From NCBI GenBank assembly GCA_964499285.1, contig CAZCLA010000023.1, positions 1-53,373 of the forward strand: a DNA stretch of 53,373 nucleotides. The letters are read 5' to 3'. Below the pieces are notes generated by a model. The model saw nothing but the letters and a program-made list of their open reading frames with translations. It searched no databases and was not told where the DNA came from. This stretch comes from JAGFIY01 sp964499285. GTDB lineage: Bacteria > Bacteroidota > Ignavibacteria > Ignavibacteriales > Melioribacteraceae. Positions 8,157-17,271 of this stretch are shown piece after piece. Within the stretch, counting starts at the first letter, position 1, and every line of letters begins with the position of its first letter. The position numbers were made by a program, and so were the translations under genes.

Positions 8157-8797
8157 CTTCAGTTAGCAAAAAACTATACAACACAGCATTTTTATTAGCG
8201 TTGATAACAATATCCTATAATGTTGTGGAAGGAGTTGTATCAACTTTTTTAGGCTTCAGTGATGAAACTATCGCTCTATTTGGTTTTGGAGTCGATAGTT
8301 TCATCGAAGTAATTTCAGGTATCGGCATTGCTCATATGATACTTCGAATAAAGAGCAACGATAACTTAAAACGTGACGAGTTTGAGAAAACAGCTCTGCG
8401 AATAACGGGAACCGCATTTTTTCTGCTCACTGCCGGATTAGTAATTACTAGTGTATATAATATTGCTGTCAACCATAAACCGGAAACAACATTTTGGGGA
8501 GTGATTATTTCCTCAATCTCGATATTGACAATGACAGTTTTGATAAAAGCTAAATTGAATGTCGGTCGTAAACTTGATTCTCCGGCAATTATTGCAGATG
8601 CAAATTGTACAAAGGTTTGTTTATATATGTCATTAATTTTACTTGCCTCAAGCGGACTCTATGAGATTACGGGAATTGGTTATTTTGATTCAATTGGTTC
8701 CTTGGGACTTGCCTATTTCTCTTTTAATGAAGGAAAGGAGTGTTTCGAAAAAGTCAAATCCGAAAAACTTTGCTGTGATGATCATTGCGCATCTTGA
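8153..8797 (+). CDS. CDF-like cation transporter with cysteine-substituted metal site
   Basis: The 214-residue membrane protein resembles the transmembrane half of cation diffusion facilitators. 'NVVEGVVSTFLGFSDETIAL' matches the TM1-TM2 region, and 'SPAIIADANCTKVC' matches the TM5 segment that normally reads ADAxHxxxD. The four site-A positions (Asp, Asp, His, Asp in YiiP) appear here as D48, E52, C152 and C156. The usual cytoplasmic domain is missing and the protein ends in a short CCDDHC tail (207-212). Translation appears to start at a TTG that overlaps the rsgA stop (TTGA), so it is likely coupled to rsgA. The substrate may be a thiophilic metal, but that is inference. Confidence 0.75.
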   Translation: MTSVSKKLYNTAFLLALITISYNVVEGVVSTFLGFSDETIALFGFGVDSFIEVISGIGIAHMILRIKSNDNLKRDEFEKTALRITGTAFFLLTAGLVITSVYNIAVNHKPETTFWGVIISSISILTMTVLIKAKLNVGRKLDSPAIIADANCTKVCLYMSLILLASSGLYEITGIGYFDSIGSLGLAYFSFNEGKECFEKVKSEKLCCDDHCAS

Positions 8798-8866
8798 TCA
8801 AAAGTAATGATCAACAAAAATGAAAGTCATAGCTATTTTTTATATTTTAATGCAAACAGACTTACA

Positions 8867-9385
8867 ATGAAAATGAAAAAAATAATTTATATTATATTAT
8901 TAGCAGCCGGCTATTCAACCGCACAACCGATTATTCTAAACGGTTCAATTTATGAAAATGAATTTACTCGCGAGAATAAAATAAGCGGTATAATTTCGTT
9001 TATGAATTTGAGTGAGGAAAATTTAATTGTCGCTGTTGAATTTGCAAATAATCCCGAAAATAATAAGGAATTTTTGCGTGGACCCGGTTTTGGCAGACAG
9101 TTAAAAGTTTACAAAGGAGTTTATGAGCAAGACGAAAACATAATATACGGCAATTATTCAATACTGTTTTATTATTCAAAATCCGGAAACCTCAATGACA
9201 AAACTGCCCTTCTCGTTCAGTACAATAATCATTCGGAAAAAGAAGCCGATCTAAGAGGTTTGGGGATAACATTTCACGAACTTGATGATGACTCAAACGG
9301 GGAATACATTGAGATTGATATAGAACTTAAACCACTTTATTTACAGAATGAAATTGAATCGCGCAAAGTTTATCTGAGAAAATAA
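8867..9385 (+). CDS. Small secreted protein of unknown function
   Basis: I start this gene at the ATG at 8867 because the following residues form a clean signal peptide (MKMKKIIYIILLAAGYSTAQ). An upstream in-frame ATG at 8807 would put a polar 20-residue extension before it. The mature part, about 150 residues, is acidic and beta-rich, with 'GPGFGRQLKVYKGVY' mid-way. I recognise no domain. It ends where the GNAT/cNMP-binding gene begins (TAA directly followed by ATG), so the two are almost certainly co-transcribed. Product is predicted to be periplasmic or exported. Confidence 0.6.
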   Translation: MKMKKIIYIILLAAGYSTAQPIILNGSIYENEFTRENKISGIISFMNLSEENLIVAVEFANNPENNKEFLRGPGFGRQLKVYKGVYEQDENIIYGNYSILFYYSKSGNLNDKTALLVQYNNHSEKEADLRGLGITFHELDDDSNGEYIEIDIELKPLYLQNEIESRKVYLRK

Positions 9386-10552
9386 ATGAATCAAGTTACA
9401 CTAAACCTTCCGCAAGTAAAAATTGATGTCGCTGAATCTGAACAACAGAAAGAAAAGATTTATCATGCAAGATTCAAAATTGAATCAAAGGAAATGAAAA
9501 ATAATTCACCACAATCTGTAAAAGATTATGATTCGATAAAATATGATTATGAAGATGATGCAATTATTATATATGCTGAATCCGATGAGGAAATTATTGC
9601 TGCACTTTCGGTAAATTTTTTCCAAGCACCGGTAAACGACTTTCTTGCAAAAAATTTTTTAACAGAAAAATTTTTGGAATACGGCGATGGATTGAGTTAT
9701 TCGTCCAATTTAATTGTAGATCCAAAATGGAAGGCAACTGCAATCCTCGGAAAACTTTTGAATGCGTTCTATCATATTTTACGAAGAAAAAATATTAAAT
9801 TCGATTTTACCGACTGTGCGCCTTCGCTTGTTCAATTTTATGAACATCTCGGCTACAGAAGATATAAGGAAAATTTCTTTGACGAGAAAAAAGGTTTTCG
9901 AATTCCATTGGTTCTTTTAGTTGAGGATTTTATTTACTTGGAAAAACTTAGATCACCATTCACAAAAATTGCTGCAGCTTCCTCAAAAGATGAAAATATT
10001 GATGAGTGGTTTAATGCAAATTTCCCGGCTTACATCGGAGTTATGAGCGAAAGAATGATGCCGATGAAGGACTTCTGGAGTTTTCTTGCAAATAGAATAA
10101 GTGATGATTCGGTTCCTCTTCTAAAGGACCTAACTGATGAAGAAGTTAAAAAATTTCTGATGAGCGGCATAGTTCTCAAAAGTAAAAAAGGGGATCGGAT
10201 TGTTCGTAAAGGTGATATCGGCAACGAACTTTTTGTAATTCTTAAAGGAGCGGTCGAAGTACTTGGATCAAGAGATGGGAAAGAATTTCCGATCGCAGTA
10301 CTTGGCAAGGGAGAAATTTTCGGTGAGATGGGATTTTTAAGTCAAACTGAGCGTTCAGCGGATGTAGTTGCATTGTCTGATCTCGAAGTACTTGTAGTTA
10401 ATCAATCTTTTCTAAGAAAAGCAATGAACTCAATGCCGAACACAGCGAACAAAATTCTATTTAATCTTTCTATAATTTTATGCGAGAGACTGAGGTCAAA
10501 AACGAAATCGATGGAAGATGAATTTACATCAAAAGTAACTGATGGTGAATAG
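9386..10552 (+). CDS. GNAT-like acyltransferase fused to a cyclic-nucleotide-binding domain
   Basis: The N-terminal ~190 residues look like a GNAT/acyl-homoserine-lactone-synthase-type acyltransferase: an 'YHARFKIESKEM' helix, a central beta strand 'GLSYSSNLIVDPKWKATAIL', and the GNAT ending 'FDFTDCAPSLVQFYEHLGYR'. Residues about 235-365 form a cyclic-nucleotide-binding domain with the phosphate-binding cassette 'FGEMGFLSQTERSADV', in which the conserved Glu and Arg are kept. A cAMP- or cGMP-gated acyltransferase is the simplest reading, analogous in logic to mycobacterial Pat but with the domains in the opposite order. Both substrate and nucleotide are unknown. The gene abuts the secreted-protein gene and converges with the kinase gene at 10561. 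Confidence 0.8.
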   Translation: MNQVTLNLPQVKIDVAESEQQKEKIYHARFKIESKEMKNNSPQSVKDYDSIKYDYEDDAIIIYAESDEEIIAALSVNFFQAPVNDFLAKNFLTEKFLEYGDGLSYSSNLIVDPKWKATAILGKLLNAFYHILRRKNIKFDFTDCAPSLVQFYEHLGYRRYKENFFDEKKGFRIPLVLLVEDFIYLEKLRSPFTKIAAASSKDENIDEWFNANFPAYIGVMSERMMPMKDFWSFLANRISDDSVPLLKDLTDEEVKKFLMSGIVLKSKKGDRIVRKGDIGNELFVILKGAVEVLGSRDGKEFPIAVLGKGEIFGEMGFLSQTERSADVVALSDLEVLVVNQSFLRKAMNSMPNTANKILFNLSIILCERLRSKTKSMEDEFTSKVTDGE

Positions 10553-10560
10553 CTAAGTCT

Positions 10561-12189
10561 TTATAGTTTCGATAATTCCTTTTCTATGGTCTCAACTTTT
10601 TGTTTTGCATCCAGATAATCATTTTCAGCTTTTTTGAAATCGCTTGGCGAAATTAATTTTCGCTCGTGCATCTTCTTCGCATGCTCAAATTTTTTCAAAG
10701 CCTCGCTCTCAGCCGACTTTGCGTTCTGTAATTGAGCTTTCAATGATGCAATTTTGACTGAGTTATTCGGGACTTTCGATTCGACTTCATCTCTTGAAGT
10801 AATTTCACTTTCTTCTGTTAACTCGTGTGCTGGTTTAACGGATTCGTCTTGTTCAGAGGTTTTCTTAACGGTTACAGAATCCGCTCTCGATCCTGTGGTT
10901 TCAACGGATGACTCGTTTATGATCGGTGCTTTAGAATTATTTATCAAGTCGTTCGTTTGGTCGGTGGTATCATTTTGCATGAATAAAAAATAATAGCCAC
11001 CGGCAATTACAACGAAGAGTAAAGCAAAAATCGGAAATAAGACTTTTGACTTTTTCTTATCTGATGTAGATGAATATTCGTCTTTAATCTGTGATAGGTC
11101 CACTTTTTGAGTTTTATCAGAACCGCTTCCCAGAATTATTTTCTGTGTTTTGAAATCTTGTTTCTGCGGTTCTCCGAGAATAACTTTCTTTTCGATTAGA
11201 CTCTGAGCAAATGCTTTACCTCGCTGAAACCTATCATTCGGATTTTTGGAAAGAGAAATTAAAATTATTTCGTCAAGCCACTTTGGAACGGTTGTGTTCG
11301 ATTTACGTGCAGGTTGAGGAGTCTCATCAAGAATTTTTCTTATTACCGTTAACGGGTTATCAGCTTTGAAAGGAACTTCGCCGGTTAAAGCTTCATACAT
11401 AACTGCACCAAGTCCGTAAAGATCAGATCTTCCGTCAAGCTCTTTCCCCTCGGCTTGTTCCGGACTCATATATTCGGGCGTTCCCATAATGGTTCCGGCT
11501 TGCGTTAGTTTTGTCTGTCCCGTCGTTCTAGCGATACCGAAATCCATAAGAACCGGTCTGCCCTCGTCAGTAATAAAAATGTTCGAACTTTTGATGTCTC
11601 GGTGAACAAGTCCTTTTGAGTGAAGGTAATCAAGAGCGTCGGCGATTTTTATGGAAGTGTTTACTGCAAAATCGGGCGAGAGTTTTCCGTTTTCTTTAAT
11701 CTTTTCTTGAAGATCTTTTCCGTATAGAAATTCCATGGCAAGAAAATGTGTGCCGTTTTTTTCACCCTCGTCGTATATTGTTATAATGTTAGGATGGCTT
11801 AATTTTGCTACTTCCTGCGCCTCACGATGAAATCTTGCAAGATATTCTTCGTCATGGGTGAAATGCTGGGGTAGTACTTTTAACGCAACTTCTCTTTCTA
11901 AATTTTTTTGAATGGCTTTGTAAATTATTGCCATTCCGCCTCGTCCTACTTCTTTTATTATCTCATATTTTTCTGAGAGATCATATTTTATTTTTTCTTC
12001 GGGTTCAAGATTCTCACGTATTTTTTTATCACTCGCAAAACCGCCTTCGACGCTATCCCAAAAGAGTGATGTTGTAAGTTCTTCAGGTGATAATCCTTCG
12101 ATTAGTGCCTTACCACATTCTTTGCAATTTATTGCAGTCGAGGAATTTTCTTTTCCGCAGTGCTGACAAATTATCTTTGAATCACTCAT
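10561..12189 (-). CDS. Zinc-ribbon Ser/Thr protein kinase, membrane-anchored
   Basis: A PknB-type Hanks kinase of 542 residues. An N-terminal zinc ribbon (C8, C11, C22, C25) precedes the kinase domain at about 75-335. That domain has the Gly loop VGRGGMA (81-87), the ATP-anchoring Lys in VALK (K104), the HRD loop (197-199), DFG (216-218) and MSPEQ (241-245), so it should be active. Residues 384-403 form one membrane helix, and the C-terminal ~135 residues are Ser/Thr/Glu-rich and then coiled-coil (about 480-540), placed outside the cytoplasm. No PASTA repeats are present. It is the last gene of an FHA-PP2C-kinase set, 4 bases after the phosphatase gene. Confidence 0.95.
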   Translation of the reverse strand: MSDSKIICQHCGKENSSTAINCKECGKALIEGLSPEELTTSLFWDSVEGGFASDKKIRENLEPEEKIKYDLSEKYEIIKEVGRGGMAIIYKAIQKNLEREVALKVLPQHFTHDEEYLARFHREAQEVAKLSHPNIITIYDEGEKNGTHFLAMEFLYGKDLQEKIKENGKLSPDFAVNTSIKIADALDYLHSKGLVHRDIKSSNIFITDEGRPVLMDFGIARTTGQTKLTQAGTIMGTPEYMSPEQAEGKELDGRSDLYGLGAVMYEALTGEVPFKADNPLTVIRKILDETPQPARKSNTTVPKWLDEIILISLSKNPNDRFQRGKAFAQSLIEKKVILGEPQKQDFKTQKIILGSGSDKTQKVDLSQIKDEYSSTSDKKKSKVLFPIFALLFVVIAGGYYFLFMQNDTTDQTNDLINNSKAPIINESSVETTGSRADSVTVKKTSEQDESVKPAHELTEESEITSRDEVESKVPNNSVKIASLKAQLQNAKSAESEALKKFEHAKKMHERKLISPSDFKKAENDYLDAKQKVETIEKELSKL

Positions 12190-12193
12190 TTAA

Positions 12194-13102
12194 CTAGTTC
12201 ATCCATGAAAAAAAAATGATAGAAATAATCAGCAAAATGATAATTGTAATTAATGAAACGGTTAATTTTGAAAACTTACCTTCCTTCTTCTCCCTCGGCG
12301 GATAGTTATATTTTTTCTGAAGTCTTCCCTTTCTTTCGATAGAATCAACTTCGACCAAAACAACCGAAATATTATCTGTCGAGCCACTGTGAAATGCATC
12401 TGAAATCAATTGCTTCGCAGCCTCTTCCAGATCCTTTGTCTTCTCAAGATAATCAACAAGAAGTTCGCTCTTATCCTCGACTTTGTTTGTTATTAATCCA
12501 TCGGAGCAGAGTAAAAATAATTCACCGGATTCTAACTCTTCATAATCTTTATCAGTTGGGAAAATATCCGGTTTATCCGCACCTCCGTCGAGCGATTTTG
12601 TTAAATAATGACTGTACTGCTCGATCATGCTCTGGGGAATTTCTCCTTCATTCTCGTTTTTGTAATCTTGAATATAAGTATGGTCAACTGAAATCTGCTC
12701 GATTTTAGAATTATGATATCGGTAAATTCTGCTGTCGCCTAAATTTCCCCAAATATATTTACCGTCGACAAGTAAGAGAGCCGTCATCGTCGTACCCATC
12801 CCGGCTAATTCTGGTTCTGTTGAAATACGAGCGTACAATTTCTTCTGAGATTCGATAAAAACTTCGTTAAGCAATGGCTTTAAGTCAAGGATAGAAAGAT
12901 CATTATTAACTCGATTTTCCAAAATTGACTCTGCAGTATCGATTACAATTTTACTTGCGATCTGTCCGCCGGAAACTCCTCCCATACCGTCGGCAACCGC
13001 AAAAAAATAACTATTGCTCCCGAGTTCCAACGCTGCAACGGAATCTTGATTATTATCTCTTCTTCCAACGAAGGTTTCTGCATAAAATTTAATGTGCGAC
13101 AT
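12194..13102 (-). CDS. PP2C-family Ser/Thr phosphatase with C-terminal membrane helix
   Basis: 302 residues. The PP2C signature residues are all visible: 'DNNQDSV' near the N-terminus, 'VADGMGG' near 37-43 for the metal-binding Asp/Gly, 'MGTTMTALLL', 'GDSRIYR', 'LCSDGL' and 'DNISVVLVE'. A single membrane helix at about 278-299 anchors it at the C-terminus. It should reverse the action of the kinase encoded 4 bases downstream; such kinase/phosphatase pairs are usual. It follows the FHA gene by 14 bases. Confidence 0.95.
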   Translation of the reverse strand: MSHIKFYAETFVGRRDNNQDSVAALELGSNSYFFAVADGMGGVSGGQIASKIVIDTAESILENRVNNDLSILDLKPLLNEVFIESQKKLYARISTEPELAGMGTTMTALLLVDGKYIWGNLGDSRIYRYHNSKIEQISVDHTYIQDYKNENEGEIPQSMIEQYSHYLTKSLDGGADKPDIFPTDKDYEELESGELFLLCSDGLITNKVEDKSELLVDYLEKTKDLEEAAKQLISDAFHSGSTDNISVVLVEVDSIERKGRLQKKYNYPPREKKEGKFSKLTVSLITIIILLIISIIFFSWMN

Positions 13103-13116
13103 TTTAGAATGTCCTT

Positions 13117-13587
13117 TTATTGGATGTATTTCAACTTCAATTCGCCAATGCGAACTTCATTGTCGAAAGCGATTTCCTTTTCACCACCGTGTGGAATTTC
13201 GTCTTCATTTACCATAGTTGGATTAGTTTCGCTCAGATTTTTTATGAAGAGTTTTTTATCACGATAGATCAATTCGGCGTGTTTTCTGGAAACCGTTTGA
13301 AGATCAAGTTGAATGTGTGCATAAGCTCTTTCTCCGGCAACCTCGTCTCGTCCTATCGTTACAATACTGCCCTCGGGTGTGGGAAATCCGGCGACTCTTA
13401 TCGGCTTGCCTCTGTCACGACCGGTTAAGACAATGAATTGTCCGGGAATAAATTTGAGAGTTTTTTCGGTAGGCGCTGCAATTTTTATGGTTTTGAATTC
13501 GCTTGTATCTTTTTTCTCTTCCGGTTGAACTGATTCTTTGGTTGCAGACTTTTTAAAAAGGTTTGAAAAAAATGATTTCAATGACAT
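13117..13587 (-). CDS. FHA-domain phosphothreonine-binding protein
   Basis: A 156-residue protein with a ~60-residue charged N-terminal segment and one forkhead-associated domain at about 65-155. The phosphopeptide-binding loops are recognisable: 'TIGRDEVAG' with the Arg, 'VSRKHAELIY' with the Ser and His, and 'NLSETNPTMVN'. FHA domains bind phosphothreonine on partner proteins, so this is the likely adaptor or substrate of the kinase encoded two genes downstream. It is the first gene of the leftward FHA-PP2C-kinase set. The 225 bases between it and the divergent gene at 13813 must hold both promoters, though I cannot place them confidently. Confidence 0.92.
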   Translation of the reverse strand: MSLKSFFSNLFKKSATKESVQPEEKKDTSEFKTIKIAAPTEKTLKFIPGQFIVLTGRDRGKPIRVAGFPTPEGSIVTIGRDEVAGERAYAHIQLDLQTVSRKHAELIYRDKKLFIKNLSETNPTMVNEDEIPHGGEKEIAFDNEVRIGELKLKYIQ

Positions 13588-13812
13588 TTGCTTCAGCCCT
13601 CGTTTTTTGATAAAAGTTTATTTATTTGCGGTAACACGTGTAAGCAATTTATTGAAACAATATTGAAAAATATTTGTTTAGAATCAAACTTTTGTAGACC
13701 TAAAAAAAAGATTGTGATCGTTGAAAAATATCATTTTTTGGCTTTTTTTTCATTGATTGCCATTCCCGTCGTGAATGTTTATTTTTGGATAATCTTGCCA
13801 CGAGGGTAACAA

Positions 13813-16800
13813 ATGCTGAAAGTATTTTTTTTAAGCATATTTTTATTTGTATCTATAACTGCACAGACAGTTAATTATTTATCGACATTTCCTCAAGAAA
13901 ATTCGCAAAGAATAAATAATATTACTGATTTCGAAATATCCGGCGAAGGGAATTATTTTGTTGTCGATCAAAGTATTGACAAACTTTTAATCTTCAATTC
14001 AAGCAGCGAAGTGATAAATCAGATCCCTAAAGAAGGGAGCGGTTTTAATTTTGATAAAATTACTGCCATTGCTCTGGATTCGCACAGTAACATCTGGATT
14101 ATGGATTCTGGAAGAAAGAAAGCAGCTGCATTTGATAAAGAGGGAAATAAAATTATTGAGTTCGGTAAAAGCGATGGCTTAAGAGGTGCTTTTGATACTC
14201 CAATAGATATTGCCGTTGATTTGGAGGATAATATTTATATCGCTGACTTAAAACAACAAAAAATTCTAAAGTTTTCAAACTCCGGAATTTTTATTGGCGA
14301 CGAGTTTGTGTTTAATCCGATTAGTATCAGTGCAAGCGGATCTAATAGAATTTATGTGCTTTCAGAAAAGGACGAAAACGATTTTTATGTCATCTCCTTT
14401 TCGCCCGATCTAAAAGAAAGAAACGAGATAAAAATTTCAAATCTGCAAGAACCGGTTTCACTTTCCGTAAGTAAGTATGATGAAATCTATATCAGTGATA
14501 AAAAACAAAACAAAGTTTTTATCTACTCCTCAAATGGAAATATCAAGAATGAAACAATCGGAAATCCAAGTTCTTCAAAAGGTCCCGGGAAGTTCGTTAA
14601 TATTCATTCCATTAAAATCAAGAACCATAACAACGAAAAAGATTTTTTCTACGCTGCAGATGAAAATTTTAATTATATCCAGCAATTTGAGATCAATCAG
14701 TTGAGAGATTTCGTTCCTTCTTCTACAACCTCATCCTTCCAAGTTGAAGGTTATAATAAACTTCAACTCGGCGACTTCGAGAGAGTTTTTATGGATGAGA
14801 ATTATCTATTTGTCCTCAAAAATGATAAGACTTTATCGGTTATCGAAGATGGGAAGGATATTTCGGTTTTAAACATGAGCGAATTGTTAGAACTTTCTTC
14901 AGTAGTTGTGTCCGATAATTATCTGTTTGCTTCGGATAGCCGCGGTGGGAAAATATTTCTTTTTGATTTTCGAATAAATAAGCTTGTCAATGTTATTTCT
15001 GAAAATGAGGTCCCAAATTTATCCTCACCGATTTCAATAACAAAAGTCGGTGATCAAATCTTTGTACTCGATTCTGAAACAAGACAGTTATTCAAACTTT
15101 CGGGTGACGGAAGATTTTTGGGGACTGCAGTAGACTTAGCACTTTTACATAATCAACCAAAAATCTTAAAGAACGATTACACCAAAAATGTTTATATCCT
15201 TACCGAAAACTCAAACTACATTTTTGTTTATAATATTGAGGAATCAAATCTTTCACAAATACGACTTCCGTTTTCTTATAGTAAGTCAATCTTGGATTTC
15301 GCAATAATCAATGAAAAACTTGCTGCGGCATTAACCTTCCCAGATTTAAATATTGTTTTGATGGATAACTTTGTGGAGGAATTCGCATTTCTTTCGAAAG
15401 GAAACGGGGTAGGTGAAGTTCCGGATGCATCGCAGATGTTTTTTAATCAAAAATCGCGTGAGTTTATATTAGTTGATAATCGTTCAAAAACAATTTATAC
15501 AGTCGGGATTAGACTCAAGGACGAGGAGTTACTTAAGATCAAAATAAATGATCTCGGTTATGCAGAATTAATTGTGAATAAAGCAGTATCGAACAGCGGA
15601 CAAATTCAGTTGTTTAAAAGGATCTCAGGCACTGAAAATTTTGATCTCGTAAAAACTTTAAGTGATTCAAGTTATGTAATTTTTGATGAAACCGATGAGC
15701 GGGTTGAATACGCTGTTAAAATTGAAGAATCAGATTTTTCAAATGTTGTTGAGGATAATTTTACCTATGCAAAATCAATAAAAGACGAATTGCCATATAA
15801 AGCAATCGGAATTTTTCAGAGCTTGGTTGAACTTAATCCCGCAATAATAAATTCTGAAATTAAAACCATATACCGAAGCGAGATTGATGTAGCGAAAAAG
15901 GAGCAAAAGTATAATAATGCATTGAAACTGTTAACAGAGCTTCAAAAACTCGAACAGGAAAATTATGTTATATACATCGAAAAAAGTGAGCTGTATGAGA
16001 AAATAAACCAGCTAAATAATGCTGTGCGGGAGATTGAAACTGCTGTTGATAAGTTTCCACAAATCCCAAGTCTTGTATATCGATTGATTGATCTGAAAAA
16101 AGATGAAAAGAAATTTGATGAAATATTAATTATTGCAGAAAATTCCCTTCAGCAGTTTTCTCAAGATGAAATACTTTATTCTTATCTAGCCGAAGCAAAT
16201 AAAAATTTGGGAAGAGTTGATGATGCGGCAAGATATTATAAAATGCTTGCTCAGAGATATAATTCTGAGGAATACTACATAAAGTTAGCCGATATTTACG
16301 AGAAAGCCGGTAATTATGATGAAGCAATAAAAGTTTATGAGGAGATAAATAACAAAGGTCTCGGTACATCAGATTTATATGCCGCAATAGCTAGCATGCA
16401 TATTGGGCAGAATCAAACAGAAAAAGCTCTCGAGCAAATTCAACAAGGTTTAGCTATAGATGATGAAAATCCTAATTTACATTTCTTCCTTGCAGAAGTT
16501 TACTTTATACAAGGCAAGATGACCGAAGCAGAAAAATCTGTAAACCGAGCAATTGATCTGGACGAAAATTCTGCCGAGTATTATATACTCCGCGGAGATA
16601 TATATAATGAAAAAGGCAATATCGATGAATCGGTTTATAATTATGAATCAGCCGTACTTATTGCTTCGGACAATATTGAAGTGTTAAAAAAACTCGGTAT
16701 GATTTACCTGGAAGAAAACAAAATAGATTACGCATATAAACATTTGACAAAAGCCAAATCAATTGATCCCGGTAATAAAGAAATCATTGAATTGTTCGAA

Positions 16801-17211
16801 ACAGCCGAAGCTAAAAGAGAAGAATTAAATGCACTTCGGGAACCGGTTGAGTTCAATTATATCGAAGTCGGAGAGATTACGTCTCAGAATCTTGATTATT
16901 ACGATAATAATTATTTCGGTTCTGTAACTATTTTCAATACTAGAAATTTTTCGCTGAAAAATTGTGTGATCGAAATAAATTGTGGAAAACTTTCAGCGCG
17001 CACGGTTTTTATAAATGTGGATACTATATATCCAAACGAGTATTCAGAAAATTATTTCGAATTTCAGATCGATAGAGAAATGTTTGAATCAATTCCTCGA
17101 AATACAAAAACTGTCCCAATGGAATTTCTTGTAAGATATAATTTAAGTTTAAGTGGAGAAGTTCAGACAAAAACCTCTCAAACGTCGATTGATGTAAAAA
17201 TTATAAAATGA
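13813..17211 (+). CDS. Secreted NHL/beta-propeller and TPR repeat protein
   Basis: A 1132-residue exported protein. After a signal peptide (about residues 1-18), residues 20-320 hold NHL-type repeats, for example 'IALDSHSNIWIMDSG' and 'IAVDLEDNIYIADLKQQKIL', and a second propeller-like region runs to about 570. Residues about 650-1000 are tetratricopeptide repeats ('YYKLADIYEKAGNYDEAIKV', 'LHFFLAEVYFIQGKMTEAE'). The last ~120 residues form a beta domain. There is no recognisable T9SS sorting domain at the end. It is divergent from the FHA-PP2C-kinase set and could be an envelope scaffold linked to that signalling module, but only position suggests it. A GAGGGT ribosome binding site precedes the ATG. 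Confidence 0.8.
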   Translation: MLKVFFLSIFLFVSITAQTVNYLSTFPQENSQRINNITDFEISGEGNYFVVDQSIDKLLIFNSSSEVINQIPKEGSGFNFDKITAIALDSHSNIWIMDSGRKKAAAFDKEGNKIIEFGKSDGLRGAFDTPIDIAVDLEDNIYIADLKQQKILKFSNSGIFIGDEFVFNPISISASGSNRIYVLSEKDENDFYVISFSPDLKERNEIKISNLQEPVSLSVSKYDEIYISDKKQNKVFIYSSNGNIKNETIGNPSSSKGPGKFVNIHSIKIKNHNNEKDFFYAADENFNYIQQFEINQLRDFVPSSTTSSFQVEGYNKLQLGDFERVFMDENYLFVLKNDKTLSVIEDGKDISVLNMSELLELSSVVVSDNYLFASDSRGGKIFLFDFRINKLVNVISENEVPNLSSPISITKVGDQIFVLDSETRQLFKLSGDGRFLGTAVDLALLHNQPKILKNDYTKNVYILTENSNYIFVYNIEESNLSQIRLPFSYSKSILDFAIINEKLAAALTFPDLNIVLMDNFVEEFAFLSKGNGVGEVPDASQMFFNQKSREFILVDNRSKTIYTVGIRLKDEELLKIKINDLGYAELIVNKAVSNSGQIQLFKRISGTENFDLVKTLSDSSYVIFDETDERVEYAVKIEESDFSNVVEDNFTYAKSIKDELPYKAIGIFQSLVELNPAIINSEIKTIYRSEIDVAKKEQKYNNALKLLTELQKLEQENYVIYIEKSELYEKINQLNNAVREIETAVDKFPQIPSLVYRLIDLKKDEKKFDEILIIAENSLQQFSQDEILYSYLAEANKNLGRVDDAARYYKMLAQRYNSEEYYIKLADIYEKAGNYDEAIKVYEEINNKGLGTSDLYAAIASMHIGQNQTEKALEQIQQGLAIDDENPNLHFFLAEVYFIQGKMTEAEKSVNRAIDLDENSAEYYILRGDIYNEKGNIDESVYNYESAVLIASDNIEVLKKLGMIYLEENKIDYAYKHLTKAKSIDPGNKEIIELFETAEAKREELNALREPVEFNYIEVGEITSQNLDYYDNNYFGSVTIFNTRNFSLKNCVIEINCGKLSARTVFINVDTIYPNEYSENYFEFQIDREMFESIPRNTKTVPMEFLVRYNLSLSGEVQTKTSQTSIDVKIIK

Positions 17212-17271
17212 AAAAACTAAATATTTAGACTATTTTTACGATAATAGACATTATAAATTATAAGCAGGATT

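Noticed and set aside
13046..13428. Open frames antisense to the PP2C and FHA genes.
   Set aside because: They are shadows of two confidently identified genes and encode no recognisable protein.
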